From Chrysopilus asiliformis (taxonomy: Eukaryota > Arthropoda > Insecta > Diptera > Rhagionidae): a DNA stretch of 64,000 bases. The stretch spans positions 32,767,644-32,831,643 of the forward strand of contig OZ035963.1 of NCBI GenBank assembly GCA_964034945.1, given 5' to 3'. The notes beneath the pieces were generated by a model. It was not told where the DNA came from, did no database searches, and saw only the letters and a list, made by a program, of their open reading frames with translations. The translations under genes and the position numbers were made by a program. Shown one piece after another: positions 56,640 through 64,000 of the stretch; position 1 is the stretch's first letter, and every line of letters begins with the position of its first letter.

Positions 56640-58060
56640 AATTATGTTTTCGTTTTTTTTCTCCAATTTTTGAAGATATTCATTACAGAAAAAAGGACTC
56701 AATGCTTTGAACGCCTATTTACAAAAATTGGGGTTTGAAGTAATCAAAAAATTCTATGATTGTTCTTGTAAGAATTCCCTTTTTTTTTAAATTAAAAATC
56801 AATTATAAATATAAATCATGTACGTTTTTTTTTTAAAAAAATGTTTTTTCTTGAGGTTTGTTGGGTAAATTTTACCGCTGGCGCCGCGCCGCTTCATACC
56901 GAAAATCGAGAACATATTAGAAACGTTTCGCGACTGCGTTGTAACCAAAATACAATCACCAAAGAAGAGCATTATTCGTTCACATTCATTTACATTACCC
57001 ATTTGGTCTATAAACAAACTCCCAACAACACCGGAATCTTTTCATTCTCAGACTATGTACTTTGTTTTGTAATATTATCAGCATACTCGCTAACATTCGT
57101 TGGCAAATTTAATGCACAATACCAAAATATTGCGTTGTTTTTACATTTATCTGGAATGATTTCTATTAAAAAGCATGCATGCCTTACATATTGTGGCTTC
57201 ACATAAATACATATGTATATATTGTTACATATATTGTTTTATTCTTACAAATTAAATGAAAAAAAAACTTTATTTCCAAGTGTGGGCAAATAAAAAATCT
57301 GAGTCAAAATGTCCCTGGACCAAGTCTCAGAAAATTCGCGAGAGTATAAATAATATTCAAATTTTGCCCTTGTACAAAAAAATGTACCCTTGTACAAATT
57401 GAAGCTACACTAAACTGATTCCTCATCTTTTGTGCTGGAAAATTCTACACAAAATCTGAAAATGAGCATTCAGTGATTCCACAAAAATTGTGTCCACATA
57501 GAAAGACAACGCACATGGTAAGATGTTTTAGAAGTTTACTAAATAGTCAGATATACTACTGAATTGTAAGTTAATCATTGTGTTGTAAGAATAAAGCTAT
57601 GTAGCCCGGAGGTAAACTGGACTAAGCGACAAAAAGTAAAATGTGCAACAGAGCAATTTAAAGGAGACTCATTCTCATAGATTTACATATATGAGTGATG
57701 ATGTGATGATGTTTCGTAAACTAGCATAACTTCTTCATTTTTTTAGATAGCACCGAATGTAATATGTCATTGGAAAAGCATAGTAGTATGTATCAACAAC
57801 TACAAAAAAAAAACCCCGTAATGGAGGGAACATACTGTAAAAAATTTAACTTCCATGGCCCAGAGGTTTGGGCTGGGCGTTGATAAATCAGTCAGTTAGA
57901 GAAATATATATTTTAATATGCCTACTAGCTTGCATACCCGTCGTTGCCGGGGTAAAAGTTTTACAAGTTTAAAAGTTTTCTTACAGTAATATATTTTGCA
58001 AACGTGTTTTGCACTAAAAAACAAAGAAACAACTTAAAAACTTTTGAAAAAGAATCGTTA
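56640..58060. other. No recognisable gene
   Basis: A 121-codon plus-strand frame (56841-57206) and an overlapping 72-codon minus frame start in a GC-richer patch, but neither has a recognised domain. GTTGCCGGGGTAAAA at 57948 also occurs at 55470. Confidence 0.45.
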
Positions 58061-58064
58061 TTAG

Positions 58065-58470
58065 GACCTCCAGTTTCGAATTTAGAAATTCTAACATCAG
58101 ATTAGTGATCAGCGACCCCGAAAGTCGCTAATGCCAGTTTTTCGAACGAAAAACTGAAAAAAGGATATTTGGTTATCGTTACAGGACCTTCAATTACAAA
58201 TTTTGAAATTCCATCACCATATTCGAAATAAATACAATTTCTCAAAAAAAAAAATCGGAAAAAGGGTATCTAAGGTATGCTATTTGCGTTATCCTTACAA
58301 GACCTCGAGTTTTGAATTTTAAAATTCCAACATCAGATTTGAGATCACCGACCCCGAAAACCCCAAAAAGCCAGTTTTCCCGAGAAAAAATGGGAAAAAG
58401 GATATTTGCGTTATTCTTTCAGGACCTCTCGTTTTGAATTTTAGAATTTTAATACCAGATTCGTGATCAG
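58065..58470 (+). repeat. Degenerate tandem repeat, ~125-bp unit, three to four copies
   Basis: Units begin GGACCTCCAGTTTCGAATTT-like near 58062, 58187, 58300 and 58424 and include CATCAGATT...GATCAGCGACCCCGAAA. Same family as 15061-15425. Confidence 0.72.
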
Positions 58471-58527
58471 TGACATTTCTCAGCATCTTGACATTTCTCA
58501 GCACCTCCGAAAAAACCCCATTTCTTA

Positions 58528-58976
58528 CACAGCCTTTACACGCGTCTGTAGAGCTGACACAGTCGCTGTAAATGCTTACTGGCACTGACAAGTCTGTACT
58601 GACGGGACATTTTTGTAGTCAGTACAGACATGCCAGTAATTTGACATTTCAGACATCTAAGATGGCGGAAAATGAAGAATTTGAGGTAAATCTATTAAAT
58701 TATTATGAATCCACTTTTTTTAATTATTTTTTTTACTTTTAGAACTCTCAGACTGGTGAAAGAAGACTAACTAGGAACGAGATAATTAAAATAATGAAGC
58801 ATACGAGCAAAATTCATGCCTCTGAAATACGAGGGACTGTAGCTGTGTTACAAACGAAGTCATTTTGAAAATGAACTGGCTGCCAGTTCGCTAAATGTTT
58901 TCTAATTCGTTGTCAGTAATTTGACTTTTGGAGTCTGTGCTACTGACAGACTTTATAGTCGCGTGTAAAGGCCGGG
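58528..58976 (+). mobile_element. PIF/Harbinger-type MITE with a small spliced ORF, target duplication TTA
   Basis: The left CACAGCCTTTACACGCG and the right end, in inverse CCCGGCCTTTACACGCG, are inverted termini. TTA flanks both sides (58525-58527, 58977-58979), the classic Harbinger target. CTGACAG/CTGTCAG motifs recur near both ends. It carries the spliced ORF 58662-58868. Confidence 0.75.
58662..58868 (+). CDS. Small two-exon ORF inside the Harbinger MITE
   Basis: An ATG in good context (AAGATGG) opens MAENEEFE, followed by a GTAAAT donor at 58686. A 57-base AT-rich intron ends in TTTTTACTTTTAG at 58742, and the frame continues NSQTGERRLTRNEIIKIMKH then TSKIHASEIRGTVAVLQTKS and F before TGA at 58868, about 50 codons. 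Reading straight through the intron would hit stop codons, so splicing decides the frame. The intron size equals that of the BTB gene's introns. The protein is basic with a predicted helix (RNEIIKIMKHTSKI); I do not recognise a domain. It could be the start of a Harbinger accessory protein or a captured host gene fragment. Position and exon layout parallel 25418-27226. Confidence 0.4.
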
Positions 58977-58979
58977 TTA

Positions 58980-59165
58980 GCGAGGGAAGACGGTTTTTGG
59001 GGTCGCTGAGTCCGATTTTGATGTTAAGAAGTCTGTAAGACTAACGAAAGGTCGTGTGAGGATAATGTCATTATCCTTTCGTCAAATTTTCCGGAAAAAT
59101 ATCATCTGGGAGTTTTTGGGATTCTGGAGTTAAAACGTCCGTAAAAATATGACATATATTTGAAG
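58980..59165 (-). repeat. Fragment of the ~125-bp repeat family, inverted
   Basis: GTTTTTGGGGTCGCTGAGTC and GTTTTTGGGATTCTGGAG match the inverse of 15061-15425 units. Confidence 0.6.
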
Positions 59166-59280
59166 ACTAAAAAGTGTAAACAAACGTGGCGAAAGACAGA
59201 CGTAATTTTGGATTTTTTTATCATACTAATCAAATACAAAATTACTAAAAATGATAAAAAAAAATTAAAAAATGTTTAAA

Positions 59281-60078
59281 ACATAAGAATAGCTACAATT
59301 GCCAGGAGCAAATCGTCAAATACTCTATAGGGTGACAAACTATTATTTTATTTAGAGGTACGCGAAATCGCTTGTTTACGTGATTGACGCTTTGGTAGAC
59401 AACATACGGCAAGTTATTGCGGATATAAAGGGTCTTTCAACAAGGACATAACATTTTTGTATTTAAATAAAACACAGAATAATTGAGATATCGGGCTGAA
59501 ATTTATTCCAGGTCTAGTGGACATGTTACATTTAAGTATGAAATTCGATATCGTTCATATGGCCACCGCGAGCACGTTTGCACTGATTGATTCTTTGGAG
59601 CCAATTTTCCACCACTCTTCCACACATATCGGCCGGAATGTTGGCAATTTCAACGTTCCTGAGTTCCTCTAACGTTGTTGGTGTTGGCATAAACCAACAA
59701 CTTAACATAACCCCATAAAAAGAAATCCAACGGCGTTAAATCGCATGAGCGAGGTGGCCATTCGACCGGACCATTTCTCGAGATTACAGGATTGCGACTA
59801 TCGACTCAGAATTTCGGTAGTAAGTTTTAATAATTTCCAAACGTTGCTAGTTTGTGAACTTCACCATGATAAAAATGTAAACCTTGACTGACGTTTTAGC
59901 ATTGGCAGATCATAAAAAATGTTTTAGGGTGCGTTTTTATTAAAATACAAAATTGTTATGTTCTTGTTGAAAGACCTTAGATACTCGAAAAAGTTGTCAA
60001 AAATTGAACCGACAGGATGAGCTTTGAAACTGCCAGTCGTGGTGCTCATATTCCCGAAATCATCTTTAAATGTTAAAT
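59281..60078 (+). pseudogene. Mariner-type transposase C terminus, split by another element
   Basis: The plus strand reads YAKSLVYVIDALVDNIRQV then IADI up to 59427, and resumes after 59978 as LEKVVKN, a stop, TDRMSFETASRGAHIPEI and IFKC with a stop near 60076. This is the same C terminus as 49287-49685. The element 59428-59977 inserted at TA within it, and a hAT MITE sits at its end. The segment just upstream (59281-59340) is a fragment of mini-me-like family 2. Nonfunctional. Confidence 0.78.
59428..59977 (-). mobile_element. Second mariner-type element nested in the first, internally deleted
   Basis: The left AAGGGTCTTTCAACAAGGAC and the right end, in inverse AGGTCTTTCAACAAGAACAT, form a ~37-bp inverted repeat with TA at each side (59426-59427, 59978-59979). 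The minus strand from 59866 starts MVKFTN, a stop, RLEIIKTYYRNSESIVAIL, then jumps to GPVEWPPRSCDLTPLDFFLW in another frame and continues to GGHMNDIEFHT. The region with the first two catalytic aspartates is deleted, so this is a short derivative that needs an enzyme from elsewhere. Confidence 0.83.
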
Positions 60079-60309
60079 CAGGGGTGGCCAACCTTCTAGC
60101 TTTCCAGGGCCACATTGGGAGAAGACAAGTTATATTGGGCCACAAATAAAATATACCTTAAGATAATTGATAAGTAAAAAACGTGGAGTATGTATATAGT
60201 TAACAGTTTTAAGTAATTTAAACTTCATTAATTCATAAATTTTGTAAATATATCAGTTTTTGTTGGACCACATTCAAACATGTCCTGGGCCGCGGGTTGG
60301 ACAAGCCTG
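60079..60309. mobile_element. hAT MITE, target duplication TGTTAAAT
   Basis: Starts CAGGGGTGGCCAACC and ends GGTTGGACAAGCCTG, with inner GGGCCACA and GGGCCGCGGG, a widespread hAT end type. Identical 8-bp flanks TGTTAAAT lie at 60071-60078 and 60310-60317, overlapping the stop codon of the transposase remnant. Confidence 0.92.
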
Positions 60310-60317
60310 TGTTAAAT

Positions 60318-61215
60318 GAGAAAGAATTATCTTTCAAAAAATAAATATTTTTTAAGTCAAAAGTCGTTTACATTTGTCCGAACATTCTTAAAAAACTTAA
60401 AAAACGTCTTTATAAGAACACCTTTTTTAATAAATAAAATCAAGGAAATAATAAAGTCAATGAAAAGGTTCGAACCAATACGAGAGAATAAAACAGTTGC
60501 GTTAATCGAACAATCTTTTTTGAAAGTTCCGTTTACCAAGATAAAACTGTATTTCCACAATATGTTATGGTACTGACAACTCACAATTTTTAATATTTAC
60601 AATTTTGGAGACCAAGAAGAGTTCACCAGCACCACACGGATTTTTTTATAAAACTAAAAGCCGTCGCTTCAGCAAACTAAGGAGTATGTCATAGCTTGTT
60701 ACATTAATAGACAGTGTAACTCGATTATAACGAACTCTGTTATAACATACTTTCGCTTATAACGTACCGAATGAGGTCCATTTTAACTGAGTTAGACTGC
60801 ACTACTGTGTCTGGAGGTTCCCAAGTGGACAAATCTGCGTAAATTTCTGTTACATGCTATGAATTTCATACTGAAAATAGATATGAAATATTTCATACCA
60901 AATTAGTGACGTCATAAATAAAAAGCTGAGGGCATATTATGGAATACGATCGAAATCGTAACGATAGGAACTTGTGTGTTGTTGTTAGTGTTTTCCACTA
61001 ACCATAACAGGCAATTCCCGATCGTTTCGATTATGATAGTTTTATCGTCAATGAAAGGTGGAACGCGACCCGTAGACTAAGTTTTTGAACGGGAAAAATC
61101 GGATCATACACCCTGTGTAGTTGATTTTTGTCTCCGATGATTGGTTCGACAAATTATAAGCGGTATACTAAAACTAATATACTCCTATATGATTCTCATA
61201 TACAGTATAAAAACG
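60318..61215. other. No gene; pogo-like short MITE at 60712-60799 and family 2 fragment at 61070-61215
   Basis: CAGTGTAACTCGATTATAAC (60712) and, in inverse from 60799, CAGTCTAACTCAGTT resemble pogo/Tigger termini. GATTGGTTCGACAAATTATA and TAATATACTCCTATATGATT near 61140-61190 match the end of mini-me-like family 2. The ORFs at 60316-60584 on both strands lack domains. Confidence 0.5.
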
Positions 61216-61621
61216 GGCTGCAGGGCAATAAAACAAAATTGCTGAGATCAAAATACAATATATATTATTTTTTTAAATTTTAAATGGATTTCATATTTGA
61301 AGTGAACCACTGAAACAACAATTAATAATTTTTTGGATTTATAATTTTTTTTAATTCAATATTTTGATTTTAAATAATAGATTAACAGACCATTTACGTC
61401 TGTCATTCGGAATCTATTTTTTAATTATTTATTTGTTTTGTTTTTTTTTTTTTTAAATTGAAAGAGAATACGAAAAATATTTGAGATTTACTCCTTGTAA
61501 TTTTTTATCATTTTGCTTGAATTGTATATATGTATATTAAATACGGAATTTCTCCACAGAAGAGATTAAGAGACCAAATAACAATTAAATGATGATTGTC
61601 GTTTGACTCGTTTAGTCATCG
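61216..61621 (-). other. Probable 3' UTR and downstream region of the BTB gene
   Basis: AT-rich sequence downstream (minus strand) of the TGA at 61622. AATAAATA on the minus strand near 61425 could serve as a polyadenylation signal. Confidence 0.45.
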
Positions 61622-62379
61622 TCACATAAATGATGGTGATGATTTGCGGGATCGCGACCGAGGCTTTGATGGACTCTTTAGGCTATGCCGCGAACTACTT
61701 CTTGGTTTAAATGCATCAGTGCTCCAAGGTTCCGGAACTCGACCATACCAATGTATCAAGTCCTGTACTTCACCCTAAAACAGTTTGGTTTCATAAAAAA
61801 AAATTATTTGCACCCACAATTAAAAATACCTGAATTGATTTCGGAAGTTCCTTAAACATATCGAGTTTTGTTAAGTTAGAATGTTGTGATATGAATGAAA
61901 GGCAATTTGATTTTAGTGCCGAAGCCATATATCTATCAGCAATTCCCAATAAGCAGACAACAGAGTCCTCATCGATAAGGGCGTTTAATGTGTTCTCACA
62001 AAGTTCCTGAAAATTCAAAATTTCTAATTCGTGATTTTATCTCCACTAAAAAAATGTGAACTGAAGAATACGCATAGCATTTGATAAATAATAAATGCAG
62101 AATATATAAAAATCTACCTTCAAGTCATCAACTGAATATCGATCAGCTAGTAACATCAGCTCACAAATTTGTTCAGCTCCTACTGTTTTGTCTATGGGCG
62201 CTCCGTATAAATAAAGTAATAAACGTCTAAATATCACAGGTGACGAATCTGATATAACGATTTTTCTATCAGACAAAAATATAAAAATATTTACTCTCGC
62301 TTTACCAAATCATTTTCAATTATACCTATTGATACTTTCTTGCATTCCAGACAACAACGCCTTTTTAAACCATTCACAC
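61622..62379 (-). CDS. BTB/POZ-domain protein, last four exons
   Basis: Minus-strand exons 62379-62326, 62265-62118, 62006-61830 and 61774-61622 join through GT-AG introns of 60, 111 and 55 bases, with phases that keep one frame. The product reads CEWFKKALLSGMQESIN, KIVISDSSPVIFRRLLLYLY, GAPIDKTVGAEQICELMLLA, DRYSVDDLK, then LCENTLNALIDEDSVVCLLG, IADRYMASALKSNC and FKELPKSIQ. A final exon has DLIHWYGRVPEPW and a serine/arginine-rich tail ending SFM. The first part is the second half of a BTB fold, and the helices after it suit a BACK-like extension. BTB proteins form dimers and often recruit Cullin-3 ubiquitin ligases. There are no stops or frameshifts, so it looks functional. The N-terminal exons lie upstream, beyond the transposons at 62.5-64 kb. 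I cannot assign the orthologue. Confidence 0.85.
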
Positions 62380-62408
62380 CTGTAAAGAGTATTTTGCAAT
62401 TAATACTA

Positions 62409-62440
62409 TGTTCAAACCGAAGCAAAATTACATAATTTTA
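62409..62440. repeat. Solo terminus of the 50645-51225 MITE family
   Basis: GTTCAAACCGAAGCAAAATT then ACATAATTTT matches the MITE end; no partner end is seen nearby. Confidence 0.5.
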
Positions 62441-62539
62441 TTTAAATTACATAGTATAATATATACACATAGTATAATATAAATCTTAATTTTTAATTAT
62501 CAGCTATAATTTGGCTTATAAACGGATAAACATTTCCAA

Positions 62540-62759
62540 ATTACAGAGACCGATGTTTGGTTTGCTCTAAGCAATCTTGATGGAACTAAAAATGGAGGTT
62601 CCGATGGTTTACCTGCATTTTTTATCAAAGAACTTAAAGATGAAATGGCACTTCCTTTAACTCTGATATTTAACAAATGTTTAAATGAGGGAACCTTTCC
62701 GAATATATGGAAAGAAGGTGTAGTAATACCCATCTTCAAAAAAGGTGAGAAATCCGATA
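62540..62759 (+). pseudogene. LINE reverse-transcriptase fragment (Jockey/CR1-type), interrupted by a transposon
   Basis: The plus strand reads ITETDVWFALSNLDGTKNGG, SDGLPAFFIKELKDE, LPLTLIFNKCLNEGTFPNIW and KEGVVIPIFKKGEKSD. These are fingers motifs of non-LTR reverse transcriptases, where SDGLPAFF and VVIPIFKKG lead into the NYRPIS block. At exactly that point TA and the element starting at 62760 intervene. The endonuclease, the palm with its active site and the 3' end are absent. It lies in the same intron or upstream region as the BTB gene, in the opposite orientation. Confidence 0.82.
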
Positions 62760-64000
62760 GGGTAACTCACGGATAGATGCCCCACATTTTGACTTTGCCA
62801 TATTTCACAATGAAGAAATGCATTTTCGATTTTTTTTTTTTTTAAATATTAGTCTTAACCAGTGTTCAAAACGCTCCCATTTGTAGTCTTTCGTTCTGCT
62901 CCTAAGGAGGCTTTGAAAACAATGGAAAATAAAAATCACTCTCTAAAGAACGAAATTCGACATTTCAGTAAAACGCTCCCAAGAACGAGAACGAAATTAT
63001 AGTTTTTACGTTCTTGCTCTTAGGAGTTTTATATTTGCATTTTGTTTTTACGTTCTTTGAGAACAGAACGTTAATGCTGGGAGCGAAATATCGTTCTCTC
63101 ACTATTAAAATACATACTTATATGTGTGTGTGCATCATACCAAAAAGCCATCGCTCGAGGCTTTCATTCATTTTTATGCGAGACCCACAAACCGGTTTGA
63201 ACAAGGAGCGAAAACTTAAATAGAAATCATTTCGTTCTTAACTTGGGAGGGAGAACGAAAAATGTGCATAGCTCGTTCCGACTCCTAGCAACAGTACAGC
63301 GGAGCTGAAAATTTCTCTCTTTACAGAACGATTGCGTTTGAAAATAATTTTCGTTCTTGAGAACGGGAGTCGGAAAACGCAGCAAGCGTTCTTGTCGTTG
63401 GGAGCGAAACTTTTAAGAGCGAAAAGAACGATATAACAAAATAAAGTTTTGAACACTGGTCTTAACATTTATCTACAATTTCAGCCGAAAAAAACTTACA
63501 TTATGTTTTATTTTTACTGTGATAAAACTGTTTTTGTTAGTCCCTACTTTTTGGGATAGATGCCCAACCTATGGGATAGACGCCCAACATGACAAATGTG
63601 CATGTGGGGTAGATACTTTTGACGAAACAAAACGTTTTATTAAGTTATAACAAAATTTTACTATACATTTTAATTCATTTACATACATATATGTCTATCC
63701 AATATACACATACTGTAATATAAAAAAATAATAAAGAAAAAAATAACAAAATTCAGTGTCTTTCGGGAGGAAATCGAACGGCCTCTAATTTCTGAATATG
63801 ACACACGAGCCGTTTTTCATTTTCGAATCCAAGGATAGGATGTTTACCTATAATAAATAAGTATTTTCAATGAATGTGGGAAAGCAAATAGGTATATATT
63901 ATTACCTAGAGTTAATTTGCCCCTAAGGTCAACTATCCCTTTAAAAAAGAAGGCGTCTATCCTTTTCATACCGGATAGATGCCCCAATTATTTAATAAAT
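62760..64000. mobile_element. TA-flanked element, copy 2 of 38839-40659, running off the window
   Basis: Starts GGGTAACTCACGGATAGATG after TA (62758-62759) and follows copy 1 closely, including GGGATAGATGCCCAACC and CATGTGGGGTAGATA. Its right end is beyond the window. It carries the hAT MITE 62860-63458. Confidence 0.85.
62860..63458. mobile_element. hAT MITE, target duplication GTCTTAAC
   Basis: Ends CAGTGTTCAAAAC and GTTTTGAACACTG are exact inverses. Flanks GTCTTAAC (62852-62859, 63459-63466) are identical. Copy 1 of the host element has the empty site GTCTGAAC near 38933. Inside, GAACG/CGTTCT motifs recur densely (for example GTTCTTGAGAACGG). Non-coding. Confidence 0.93.

Noticed and set aside
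56841..57206. 121-codon plus-strand ORF and overlapping minus-strand ORF
   Set aside because: Tyrosine/phenylalanine-rich frame without a recognised domain; start lies in a short GC patch only.

Overview
This is a eukaryotic, strongly AT-rich window that reads like intergenic or intronic DNA of a higher fly (Diptera, probably Brachycera). The evidence is: short GT-AG introns of 55-111 bases in the one clear host gene; a copy of the insect nucleoplasmin-like gene (Nlp); several copies of a dipteran mini-me-type repeat with (GTCY)n microsatellites; and hAT, Tc1/mariner, PIF/Harbinger, Ty3/gypsy and RTE/Jockey-type elements. The species cannot be named from the sequence alone. Nothing points to a bacterial genome, so operons and ribosome binding sites do not apply.

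Layout. 1-4 kb: a Ty3/gypsy pol remnant (RNase H-integrase, minus strand) that runs off the left edge, then a frameshifted Nlp retrocopy and a broken mariner-type transposase. 4-15 kb: short inverted-repeat elements (MITEs), including a hAT MITE with an exact 8-bp target duplication (6496-7661) and a 2.3-kb element built from TTTACTGGGA repeats (8490-10812). 15-20 kb: a nested block in which a hAT-type element (16451-20120) holds a mini-me copy and a TTAA-flanked element, which itself holds two more hAT MITEs. 22-28 kb: a PIF/Harbinger element (23316-27680) sitting in an older repeat. Its insertion site is confirmed by an uninterrupted paralogue near 15.5 kb, and two hAT elements have landed inside it, one with a transposase fragment. 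30-43 kb: two relatives of the TTTACTGGGA element carrying tRNA-like A/B boxes, TA-flanked elements, mini-me copies and a SINE-like repeat. 45-47 kb: a decayed RTE-type LINE. 48.8-50.5 kb: a mariner-type element with perfect 32-bp terminal repeats, lying inside a 145-bp tandem repeat. 54.9-57 kb: a second SINE-like copy and another mini-me. 58-60.3 kb: a Harbinger MITE with a small spliced ORF, then three transposons nested one in another. 61.6-62.4 kb (minus strand): the 3' exons of a BTB/POZ gene, the only convincing host gene. 62.5-64 kb: a LINE reverse-transcriptase fragment interrupted by a TA-flanked element that holds a hAT MITE.

The genes do not form a pathway. The main biological content is a layered insertion history. 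Eight hAT insertions have exact 8-bp target duplications, and several boundaries are confirmed by empty-site paralogues within the window. The best candidates for something undescribed are the small spliced ORFs inside Harbinger elements, a coherent set of CAC...GTG-ended elements with 2-bp target duplications, and the tRNA-headed repeat with a 323-bp tandem body. All sequence-family assignments were made by eye.
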